Assembly: GCA_035630615.1 (NCBI GenBank)
Contig: DASQKI010000014.1
Coordinates: 1 to 56,350, forward strand
Reading direction: 5' to 3'
DNA: 56,350 nt
DNA from: DATFRX01 sp035630615
Lineage (GTDB): Bacteria; Actinomycetota; Actinomycetes; Propionibacteriales; Nocardioidaceae
Shown here: piece after piece, positions 7,120 through 14,165 of the stretch
Layout: the number at the start of each line of letters is the position of its first letter
Numbering within the stretch: position 1 is the first letter of the stretch
Made by a program: the position numbers and the translations under genes
Notes under the pieces: model-generated
What the model saw: only the letters and a program-made list of their open reading frames with translations
What the model was told of the DNA's origin: nothing
Databases searched by the model: none

Positions 7120-7671
7120 GTGGACGTGCGCTCGCTGTTTGTGGCGCCACCTCGATGGCTATCGGTCGTCGTGCGCTGGGTGACTCGGCTGGAGCTCGCG
7201 ATCGGCGCAGCAGCGTTGTTGCTGATCTTCTTCCTCGTCTCGATGCAGGCGCTGCAGCGCTATCTTCCGTTCGACGGCTGGCCTTGGACCGGCGAGCTGG
7301 CCACGTTTTCGCTGGTCTGGCTGACCTTCGTCGTCGCCGGCGTCCTCGTCACGAGTGACTCGCACATCTCGATCGAGATGATCGACGTCGTGCCGAGCCC
7401 GCCGCTGCGGCGCATCGTGCGGGTCATCTCGTGTCTGATCGTGGCCGCGATCGGGATCGGTCTGACGATCGAGGCGTGGACGCTCACCGAGGAGCAGGGC
7501 GTCCTCAAGTCCCCTGCCTTGCAAATGCCGATGTCGTGGTTGTACGCCATCTCGCTCATCGGATTCGTCAGCGTCGTCGTACGCGCGACGGTCGCCGCCG
7601 CGCGGTACGCGATCGTCGGCGTACCCGACGAGTCGATCGACGAACGGCTCGACCGGGATGTCGTCGCATGA
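7120..7671 (+). CDS. TRAP transporter small permease (DctQ-type)
   Basis: A 183-residue membrane protein with four hydrophobic segments: VVRWVTRLELAIGAAALLLI, the WPWTGELATFSLVWLTFVVA region with the family motif (aromatic WxxExARFLLVWLTF-like), VISCLIVAAIGIGLTI and YAISLIGFVSVVV. It is the small membrane subunit that pairs with DctM and the substrate-binding protein in a sodium-driven tripartite uptake system. GTG 7120 is chosen because GAGGAGG lies five bases upstream; the longer reading from 7033 would run through the promoter. Its TGA overlaps the ATG of dctM. The substrate is inferred to be shikimate, quinate or a related cyclic acid. Confidence 0.88.
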   Translation: MDVRSLFVAPPRWLSVVVRWVTRLELAIGAAALLLIFFLVSMQALQRYLPFDGWPWTGELATFSLVWLTFVVAGVLVTSDSHISIEMIDVVPSPPLRRIVRVISCLIVAAIGIGLTIEAWTLTEEQGVLKSPALQMPMSWLYAISLIGFVSVVVRATVAAARYAIVGVPDESIDERLDRDVVA

Positions 7672-8942
7672 GTCTGCTCGTACTCTGCCTGCTGATCGCG
7701 CTGCTCCTGGTGATCCGAGTGCCGGTCGCGTTCGCGTTCCTCGGCCCGTCGCTCCTCTACATGATCACGACGGACCAGTCAGTCGGACTCGCGTTGCGTC
7801 TCGTCGCCGAGGAAACCGCGAGCTTCCCGCTGCTGGCCGTGCCGCTGTTCATCCTGCTCGGCTGCCTCGCCAATCACGCGGGCATCGCCGACCGGCTGTT
7901 CGACTTCGCCCTCGCCTTGATGGGGCGGGTCCGCGGCAACCTGGGCTACGTCACCATCGGGGTGAGCATGGGCTTCTCGTGGATGAGTGGCTCGGCCGTC
8001 GCCGACGCGGCGGCCCTCGGAAAGCTGCAGATCCCGGCCATGCTGCGCAACGGGTACTCCAAACGCTTCGCGCTCGGCTTGACCGGCGCCGCGTCACTCA
8101 TCGCGCCGGTGATGCCGCCGAGCATCCCGGCGGTCATCTACGCCGGTCTGGCCGCCGTCTCGACTGGCGCCTTGTTCGCGGCCTCGGTCGTGCCGGCGCT
8201 GATCATGGCGTTGGGCCTGTGCATCGTGGTGTTCCTGTCGGTGCGTGGCAAAGACGACCTCGTTCGCGCCGAGTTCAGCTGGCCGCGAGTGTGGCAGACC
8301 GGCAAGCGGGTGATCGCTCCGCTCGGTGCGCCCGTCGTGATTCTGGGCGGGATCTTGGGCGGCTACTTCACCCCGACCGAGGCAGCGGCCGTCGGAGCCG
8401 CGTACATGCTCGTGCTCGGAGTTTGCTACCGGACGCTACGGATCCGCGACTTCCCCAAGGTGCTGACCGAGACCGTGGTCACCACCGCGAGCATCATGCT
8501 GATCGTCGCGGCGGCCAGCCTGCTCGGCTACGTCTTCGCCCTTGAGCTGGTGCCGCAACGGTTGTCGGAGTGGGTGCTGGACCTCACCACCAATGCCACG
8601 GTCTTCATGCTCCTGGTCTTCGCACTATCGATGATCCTCGGCACGGCGCTCGATGCGATCGCTGTTCTTACGTTGACGGTGCCGATCCTGTTGCCGATCA
8701 GCGCCGTGTACGGAGTCGATCCGATCGCCCTGGGTGTCCTCATGATCGTGTCGCAGATGATCGGACTGCTCACACCCCCGGTCGGCACCGTCATCTTCGT
8801 CCTCCAGGCGATCGCCCGAGCCCGCATGAGCGAGGTCTTCTGGGGTTCGGTGCCGTTCCTGATCCCGATGGTCCTCCTGTGCTTCGGCATCATCTTCTGG
8901 CCCGACGCCATCCTTTACCTCCCGAAGGAGCTGGGCCTGTGA
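7668..8942 (+). CDS. TRAP transporter large permease (DctM-type)
   Basis: A 424-residue polytopic inner-membrane protein of the DctM/SiaM family, with about a dozen hydrophobic helices, including LLLVIRVPVAFAFLGPSLLY, PLFILLGCLANHAGIADRLF, GFSWMSGSAVADAAALGKL, APVMPPSIPAVIYAGLAAVS, GGYFTPTEAAAVGAAYMLVL and MIGLLTPPVGTVIFV. The conserved PPS and TPTEA motifs are characteristic of the sodium-coupled translocation subunit. It starts at ATG 7668, overlapping the end of dctQ (ATGA), and its own stop overlaps the GTG of the dehydrogenase gene, so the operon is translationally coupled throughout. Confidence 0.92.
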   Translation: MSLLVLCLLIALLLVIRVPVAFAFLGPSLLYMITTDQSVGLALRLVAEETASFPLLAVPLFILLGCLANHAGIADRLFDFALALMGRVRGNLGYVTIGVSMGFSWMSGSAVADAAALGKLQIPAMLRNGYSKRFALGLTGAASLIAPVMPPSIPAVIYAGLAAVSTGALFAASVVPALIMALGLCIVVFLSVRGKDDLVRAEFSWPRVWQTGKRVIAPLGAPVVILGGILGGYFTPTEAAAVGAAYMLVLGVCYRTLRIRDFPKVLTETVVTTASIMLIVAAASLLGYVFALELVPQRLSEWVLDLTTNATVFMLLVFALSMILGTALDAIAVLTLTVPILLPISAVYGVDPIALGVLMIVSQMIGLLTPPVGTVIFVLQAIARARMSEVFWGSVPFLIPMVLLCFGIIFWPDAILYLPKELGL

Positions 8943-9874
8943 CCGCGGCAGACGGGTCGCGGCGCTCGATCCTCGTCGGCCTCGTCGGCCAGGGCGTCAA
9001 GCCGTCCCTGACCCCGGAGATGCATGAGCGTGAGGCGGTACGCCAGGGTCTGCGTTACGTCTACAAGACGATCGACCTGCGTGGCGACCAGCTCGAACCG
9101 GCCCACCTGCGTCGCCTTCTGGCGTACGCGATCGACCTCGGTTTCGACGGGCTCAATGTCACCCACCCGATCAAGCAGGCCATGGTGCCGCTTGTCGACG
9201 ACGTCGCCCCCGAGGTCGCAGCCATGGGTGCCCTCAATACGGTCGTCATCACCGACGGCAAGACGGTCGGTCACAACACCGACATCGTCGGCTTCGAGGC
9301 CGCCTTTCGAGCCGGACTGGCCGACGTACGACTCGACGACGTCGTTCTCCTGGGGGCCGGCGGAGCCGGTACGGCAGTGGCCCATGCCCTCACCCGCCTG
9401 GGTGCGGCTCGGCTGCTCGTGTTCGATCCGGACGCCGCTCGTACCGAGCAGCTCACTGCGTCGGTCGAGCGGCTCGGCGCGGCGACCGTGGCGTCAGCAC
9501 TCGACGTAGCCGACCTGCACCCGGCTCTGGCCCGCGCCTTCGGCGTCGTCAACGCGACCCCGGTCGGCATGACCGGCCATCCGGGCAGCCCGATCCCCGT
9601 GAACGCGCTCGGCCCGGATCTGTGGGTGGCCGACATCATCTACCGACCGCTCGACACCGAGCTGTTGCGGGGCGCGCGACAGCGAGGCTGTCGGGTGCTC
9701 AACGGCACTGGCATGGCCGTCCACCAGGCGGCGGCCGCCTTCAGCCTGATCACGGGTCGGATCGCCGACGACGAGGCGATGGCCCGCGACCTCGACGCCA
9801 TGGTCGCCCCGGAAGTGGATCCGGCGCGACCACATTCGCCCGACAGGGCATCCCCCGGAGAAAGGAATCCATGA
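8939..9874 (+). CDS. Shikimate/quinate dehydrogenase (AroE-like)
   Basis: A 311-residue cytosolic NAD(P)-dependent dehydrogenase. The N-terminal substrate domain has VKPSLTPEMHE, DGLNVTHPIKQAMVPLVDDV with catalytic Lys79, and GHNTDIVGFE with catalytic Asp115. The Rossmann domain has GAGGAGTAVAHAL. The C-terminal NGTGMAVHQAAAAF is also typical. The first substrate-contact motif is SLTP instead of the usual SLSP of biosynthetic AroE, and the gene sits in a transport/catabolic operon, so oxidation of shikimate and/or quinate to the 3-dehydro form is more likely than the biosynthetic reduction. GTG 8939 overlaps the dctM stop. A separate biosynthetic aroE is expected elsewhere in the genome. Confidence 0.85.
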   Translation: MTAADGSRRSILVGLVGQGVKPSLTPEMHEREAVRQGLRYVYKTIDLRGDQLEPAHLRRLLAYAIDLGFDGLNVTHPIKQAMVPLVDDVAPEVAAMGALNTVVITDGKTVGHNTDIVGFEAAFRAGLADVRLDDVVLLGAGGAGTAVAHALTRLGAARLLVFDPDAARTEQLTASVERLGAATVASALDVADLHPALARAFGVVNATPVGMTGHPGSPIPVNALGPDLWVADIIYRPLDTELLRGARQRGCRVLNGTGMAVHQAAAAFSLITGRIADDEAMARDLDAMVAPEVDPARPHSPDRASPGERNP

Positions 9875-10887
9875 TGGCAAGACGAGCGACCCGACGGAGC
9901 ATCGCGCTCTCGGTCGGCGGGGTGATACCGCTGTTCGTTTTCGCCGCGTGCAGCGACGACGGGGGCAGCGCCGGCGGCGCTGTCGACCTCCGGCTGGCGC
10001 ACAGCTACACCGAGAGTCAGGCCCAGCACGTCTGCGGGGCCCAGGTGATCGCTGACGAGGTCGAGAAGGCCGACGTCGACATGACGGTCCAGATCTACCC
10101 CAACAGCCAGCTCGGCGAGGACGCCGACCGGATCGCGTCCGTCGTCTCCGGCGACATCGACATGGACATCCAGGGCGCATCGGCGCTCGGTGCCGTGTAC
10201 GAGCCGGTCAGCGTGCTCGACGCGGCGTACGCCTTCGACGACAACGAGCACTTCGCGCGCTACATCGAGTCGGACGCGGCCGCCGATCTGCTCGCCGACT
10301 TCGAGTCCGAGACCGGTGTCCACACGCTGGGTGCGTGGAATGCCGGCATGCGGCAGTTCACCGCCAGCGAGCCGATTCGCGAGCCTTCCGACCTCGACGG
10401 CCTGCGGATGCGATTCCCCGACTCCCCGCAGTACTTGATGAACGCCGACGCCCTAGGCGCCGACGCGACCGAGGTGGCCTACGAAGAGCTCTACCTGGCC
10501 TTGCAGCAGGGCACCGTCGACGGTCAGGAAAACCCGATCGTCAACATCGCGGCGCTCAACCTCCAAGAGGTGCAGGACTACATCAGCATGTCCTCACACC
10601 AGGCGAACTCCAACCTCGTCATCATCGGCGAGGTCTGGAACGAGCTGTCCGACGAGCAGCAGCAGGCGCTGCAAGCCGCCGTCGACAAGGCGGTGGAGCA
10701 GGTGCCGCAGTGCGTCGCAGACGACGAGGAGGCGACCCTGTCCGAGTGGGAGGACGGCGGAGACATCGAGATCGTCGACGACGTGGATGTCGAAGCGTTC
10801 CGAAGCCAGGTCGACTCTTATCTGCGTGAGAACTTCGACGACGAGCAGCTGGCCATCTACGAGGGCATCCGGGACGAAGCGCAGTGA
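9871..10887 (+). CDS. TRAP transporter substrate-binding lipoprotein (DctP-type)
   Basis: A 338-residue exported binding protein. The N-terminus is a lipoprotein signal (basic MMARRATRR, hydrophobic core, FVFAAC with the lipidated cysteine at about residue 27). The mature part follows the DctP family: LAHSYTESQAQHVCGAQVIA, VQIYPNSQLGEDADRI, GDIDMDIQGASALGAV, LRMRFPDSPQYLMNADALGA with the conserved Arg that contacts the substrate carboxylate, and YLALQQGTVDGQENPIVNI. Start ATG 9871 overlaps the dehydrogenase stop; GGAGAAAGG precedes it. It captures a carboxylated substrate outside the membrane for the DctQM permease. Confidence 0.92.
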   Translation: MMARRATRRSIALSVGGVIPLFVFAACSDDGGSAGGAVDLRLAHSYTESQAQHVCGAQVIADEVEKADVDMTVQIYPNSQLGEDADRIASVVSGDIDMDIQGASALGAVYEPVSVLDAAYAFDDNEHFARYIESDAAADLLADFESETGVHTLGAWNAGMRQFTASEPIREPSDLDGLRMRFPDSPQYLMNADALGADATEVAYEELYLALQQGTVDGQENPIVNIAALNLQEVQDYISMSSHQANSNLVIIGEVWNELSDEQQQALQAAVDKAVEQVPQCVADDEEATLSEWEDGGDIEIVDDVDVEAFRSQVDSYLRENFDDEQLAIYEGIRDEAQ

Positions 10888-11879
10888 CGGCGGCGGGGAG
10901 GGTTCAGACGTTTCGGGGTGCCGTCGACGCCGACAGCCTGGGGCCGACGCTCATCCATGAGCACGTCTTCGTCGGTCATCCCGAGCTCGATCTGAACTTT
11001 CCCCACCCCGAATGGCACGAAGCCGAGATGATTGACCGGGCCGTCGACGGGCTGGAGCGCCTGTGGGAGCTGGGCATCCGTACCGTCGTCGACCTCACAG
11101 TCCTCGGGTTGGGCCGAGACGTGCCTCGGGTCGCCGTGGTGGCCGCGCGTACTCGGGTCAACCTGCTCGCGTCGACCGGGTATTACACACCCGACGTGCT
11201 CCCGGCGTACTTCCACACCCACGGGCCGGGCCTGCAGGTGGACGGACCGGACCCGCTCGTCGAGATGTTCGTCCGTGACATCGAGGAGGGCGTGGCCGGC
11301 ACTGGCATCCGGGCGGCGATGCTCAAGGTCGTCACCGACCGACAGGGTCTGACGCCCGACGTACGGCGGGTGCTGGCCGCGGCCGCCATCGTGCAGCAAC
11401 AGACCGGCGTACCGATCACGACCCACACGCACGCCGCCTCCCGCAACGGGCGTGAGCAACTGGCACTCCTTCGCACCCTGGGTGTCGATCCGGAGCGAAT
11501 GATCATCGGCCACTGCGGAGACAGTGAGGACATCGACTATCTGCGCGAGCTGATGGACGCCGGTTGCACAACCGGCATGGACCGATTCGGCATGGAGCAC
11601 GTCCTCACCGACGACCGACGGATCGCTACCGTCCAGTGCCTGCTGCGACTGGGCTACGCCGATCGGATGGTGCTGTCGCACGACGCTGCGTTCTTCAGCC
11701 GCATTACTCCCCCGTCCTGGCGGGCCAAGCACGCGCCGCACTGGCGGATCGACAACCTCAGCCGTCGCATCATTCCGCGGCTGCTCGACGGAGGCGTCGG
11801 TCAGCAGGAAATCGATCAGATGCTGATCGGCAATCCGGCGCGGCTGCTGGCTCCCATCGCGGGGAGGGACGCGGCCTGA
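10884..11879 (+). CDS. Phosphotriesterase-family metal-dependent hydrolase
   Basis: A 331-residue amidohydrolase-superfamily enzyme of the phosphotriesterase/PTE-like lactonase group. Metal ligands visible: HEH (His25, His27), the carboxylated lysine candidate Lys148 in AMLKVVTD, the later histidines in ITTHTH and IIGHCGD, and Asp267 in LSHDAAFF. These indicate a binuclear metal centre. Natural substrates of this group are mostly lactones or esters. Lying between the transporter and the dehydroshikimate dehydratase and overlapping both neighbours, it may open a lactone or cleave an ester of quinate or shikimate before the dehydrogenase acts; that is inference. GTG 10884 overlaps the TGA of dctP. 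Confidence 0.85.
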   Translation: MTAAGRVQTFRGAVDADSLGPTLIHEHVFVGHPELDLNFPHPEWHEAEMIDRAVDGLERLWELGIRTVVDLTVLGLGRDVPRVAVVAARTRVNLLASTGYYTPDVLPAYFHTHGPGLQVDGPDPLVEMFVRDIEEGVAGTGIRAAMLKVVTDRQGLTPDVRRVLAAAAIVQQQTGVPITTHTHAASRNGREQLALLRTLGVDPERMIIGHCGDSEDIDYLRELMDAGCTTGMDRFGMEHVLTDDRRIATVQCLLRLGYADRMVLSHDAAFFSRITPPSWRAKHAPHWRIDNLSRRIIPRLLDGGVGQQEIDQMLIGNPARLLAPIAGRDAA

Positions 11880-13705
11880 TGAGGACGTCGATCGCCACCG
11901 TCTGCGTCAGCGGCACCCTCACCGAGAAACTGCATGCCATCGCCGAGGCGGGCTTCGACGGCGTCGAGATCTTCGAGCCGGACCTCGTGGCGTCGCCGGC
12001 GAGCCCCGAAGAGATCGCCGCGCTGGCCGGTCGTCTGGGACTCACGCTGGACCTCTACCAGCCGTTCCGCGACGCCGAAGGAGTGTCGGACGAGCTGTTC
12101 TCGACCGTGCTCCACCGGGCGCGGGCCAAGTTTCGGCTGATGCGGCGCATGGGCATCGACACGATGCTGATCTGCAGCAACGTCGCGACCGCGACCGTCG
12201 ACGACGACGCCGTCGCGGCCGACCATCTCGGGCGACTCGGCGACGAGGCCGTGCGACACGGCGTCCGGCTGGCATACGAAGCACTCGGCTGGGGACGTTA
12301 CGTCAACGATTACCGACGGGCCTGGCGCATCGTCGAGCTCGCCGATCATCCGGCCGTGGGCACCTGTCTCGACAGCTTCCACATCCTGTCCCGGGGTCAC
12401 GATCCAGCGGCGATCGAGCGCATTCCGGGCGACAAGATCTTCTTCCTCCAACTGGCCGACGCTCCGGCGCTGACGATGGACGTCCTCTCTTGGAGCCGGC
12501 ATCACCGGCTCTTTCCCGGCGAGGGCTCGTTTGACCTTGCGGGGTTCATGGACCACGTGATTCGCGCCGGCTATTCGGGGCCGATCTCGTTGGAGGTCTT
12601 CAACGACACGTTCCGGCAGACCGAGGTGCACCGCACAGCCATGCAGGCGAAGCGATCGCTGACCTGGCTGGAGGACCAAACGGCGCGTCGCCACGTCGAC
12701 GACGAACAGACCGAGCGTCTTCGCCGGTTACCCGATGTGCAGCAGCCCGCGGCGTTCGACTTCGCGGAGGTGAAGGCCGAGGACACCGGCGACGTCGAAC
12801 TGATGCTGCAGCAACTCGGATTTGCCTTCGGCGGCCGACACCGCAGCAAGCCAGTCCGGTTATGGACCCAAGGACGCGCCAGAGTGGTCTGCAACGAACA
12901 GCAGGCACGGGACCGGCTGCCGACGGTCGCCGCCGTGGGGTTCCAGGTGGCCGACCCCGAACAGTCGACGAAGCGGGCGCGAGCCCTGGAGGCGCCACCC
13001 GTCTATCGACACACCCACGCGTCGGAGCAGAAGCTATCGGCTTTTCGAGCACCCGACGGCACCGAGGTGTTTCTCGACGTCGCCGCCGACGATCCGACCT
13101 GGGTCGCCGAGTTCGTCGACGGCATGCCGGCTGGAGGGCCGTTGCTCTCGAGCATCGACCACGTCAACCTCGCGCAGCCGTGGCAAGACTTCGACGAGGC
13201 AGTGCTGTTCTACAGCAGCGTGCTGGCGCTGGGGTCCGGATCGAGCCAGGAGGTCGCTGCGCCGACCGGTTTGGTGCGCAGCCACGTCGTCCGCAATGCC
13301 GACGGCGGCGTACGACTGGCGCTCAACGTCGCGCCACTCGCCTTCGATCATCCGTCCGGGTTCCCGCAGCATGTCGCCTTCGCGAGCGACGACGCGATAG
13401 CCGTGGCCCGGGCCGCCCGGGAGCGTGGCTTGCGGTCTCTTCCCATCCCGGCGAACTACTACGACGACCTCGTGGCGCGGTTCGACCTGCCGTCGGAGTA
13501 CGTCGAGGAGTTGAAATCGCTCGGCCTGCTCTACGACCGCAACGATCGAGGCGAGTTTTTGCAGTTCTACACCGAGACCGTCGGCGCGGTGTTCTTCGAA
13601 GTCGTCCAGCGTGTCGGCGGCTACGAGGGGTACGGAGCGGCGAACGCACCGGTCCGGCTCGCGGCGCAGCATCTCCATGACGCGCGACACCGCGTCGAGC
13701 GCTGA
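11879..13705 (+). CDS. quiC: 3-Dehydroshikimate dehydratase with C-terminal HPPD-like domain
   Basis: A 608-residue two-domain protein. Residues 1-290 form a sugar-phosphate-isomerase-like TIM barrel (TEKLHAIAEAGFDGVEIFEP, LAYEALGWGRYVNDYRRAW, VGTCLDSFHILSRGHDP, FFLQLADAP, RLFPGEGSFDL, GPISLEVFND), typical of bacterial 3-dehydroshikimate dehydratases that make protocatechuate. Residues 300-600 resemble 4-hydroxyphenylpyruvate dioxygenase and retain a His428-His498-Glu574 facial triad (IDHVNLAQ, PQHVAFASDD, FFEVVQR). This architecture is known from the QuiC1 family, where the dehydratase activity resides in the first domain. ATG 11879 overlaps the stop of the hydrolase gene. It completes the apparent route from imported shikimate/quinate to protocatechuate. 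Confidence 0.88.
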   Translation: MRTSIATVCVSGTLTEKLHAIAEAGFDGVEIFEPDLVASPASPEEIAALAGRLGLTLDLYQPFRDAEGVSDELFSTVLHRARAKFRLMRRMGIDTMLICSNVATATVDDDAVAADHLGRLGDEAVRHGVRLAYEALGWGRYVNDYRRAWRIVELADHPAVGTCLDSFHILSRGHDPAAIERIPGDKIFFLQLADAPALTMDVLSWSRHHRLFPGEGSFDLAGFMDHVIRAGYSGPISLEVFNDTFRQTEVHRTAMQAKRSLTWLEDQTARRHVDDEQTERLRRLPDVQQPAAFDFAEVKAEDTGDVELMLQQLGFAFGGRHRSKPVRLWTQGRARVVCNEQQARDRLPTVAAVGFQVADPEQSTKRARALEAPPVYRHTHASEQKLSAFRAPDGTEVFLDVAADDPTWVAEFVDGMPAGGPLLSSIDHVNLAQPWQDFDEAVLFYSSVLALGSGSSQEVAAPTGLVRSHVVRNADGGVRLALNVAPLAFDHPSGFPQHVAFASDDAIAVARAARERGLRSLPIPANYYDDLVARFDLPSEYVEELKSLGLLYDRNDRGEFLQFYTETVGAVFFEVVQRVGGYEGYGAANAPVRLAAQHLHDARHRVER

Positions 13706-13732
13706 GCATCTGGACCGGATCGGCCCGGGGCC

Positions 13733-13951
13733 CTACCTGACCGTCTGCTCCCAGAGCAGTTCGTGCGGGAGCGCGGGATCGCTCATGCCGGGGGCGTCGT
13801 CGACCGTGATCGCGAGTCCGGCGAAGCGCTGGGCCATCAGAGACGCGTAGCGCTCGGCCTCCAGCGGATCGGCCACGTGCGTGCAGATCACCTCGCTGCC
13901 GAACCAAACGCGTACCCGACGTCTGGACGATGCCTCGTCGACCATCCCCAT
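13733..13951 (-). CDS. Small hypothetical protein (72 residues)
   Basis: I do not recognise a named family. The sequence is compact and protein-like (RVRVWFGSEVICTHVADPLE, AERYASLMAQRFAGLAITVD), with alternating hydrophobic residues suggesting two strands around a helix. It ends 28 bases from the quiC stop and is convergent with that operon. ATG 13951 and ATG 13945 are both possible starts. Coding bias matches the neighbours. Confidence 0.55.
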   Translation of the reverse strand: MGMVDEASSRRRVRVWFGSEVICTHVADPLEAERYASLMAQRFAGLAITVDDAPGMSDPALPHELLWEQTVR

Positions 13952-14165
13952 GCCCGCCTGTCTTTACCTATCGCCCACGCACTCGACAAGGTTGTCATCG
14001 ATGGTCGCGGGCTCAGCTTCTGAAGCGTGAAGACCCAGGGTGACGGCTTTTTGCGAGACGTGCGCGATCTGGTAGGCACCGTTTGCGAGGCATGAACCAA
14101 ATGCGCGGTTGCTGCCGGACAACCCGTGCCTACGACGTCGCGGATTGTGACAACGTCTGCCAGGT

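Noticed and set aside
13952..14165. Possible small genes in the gap after the 72-codon ORF
   Set aside because: Frames here show no ribosome site, family pattern or consistent codon bias; I see nothing supportable.
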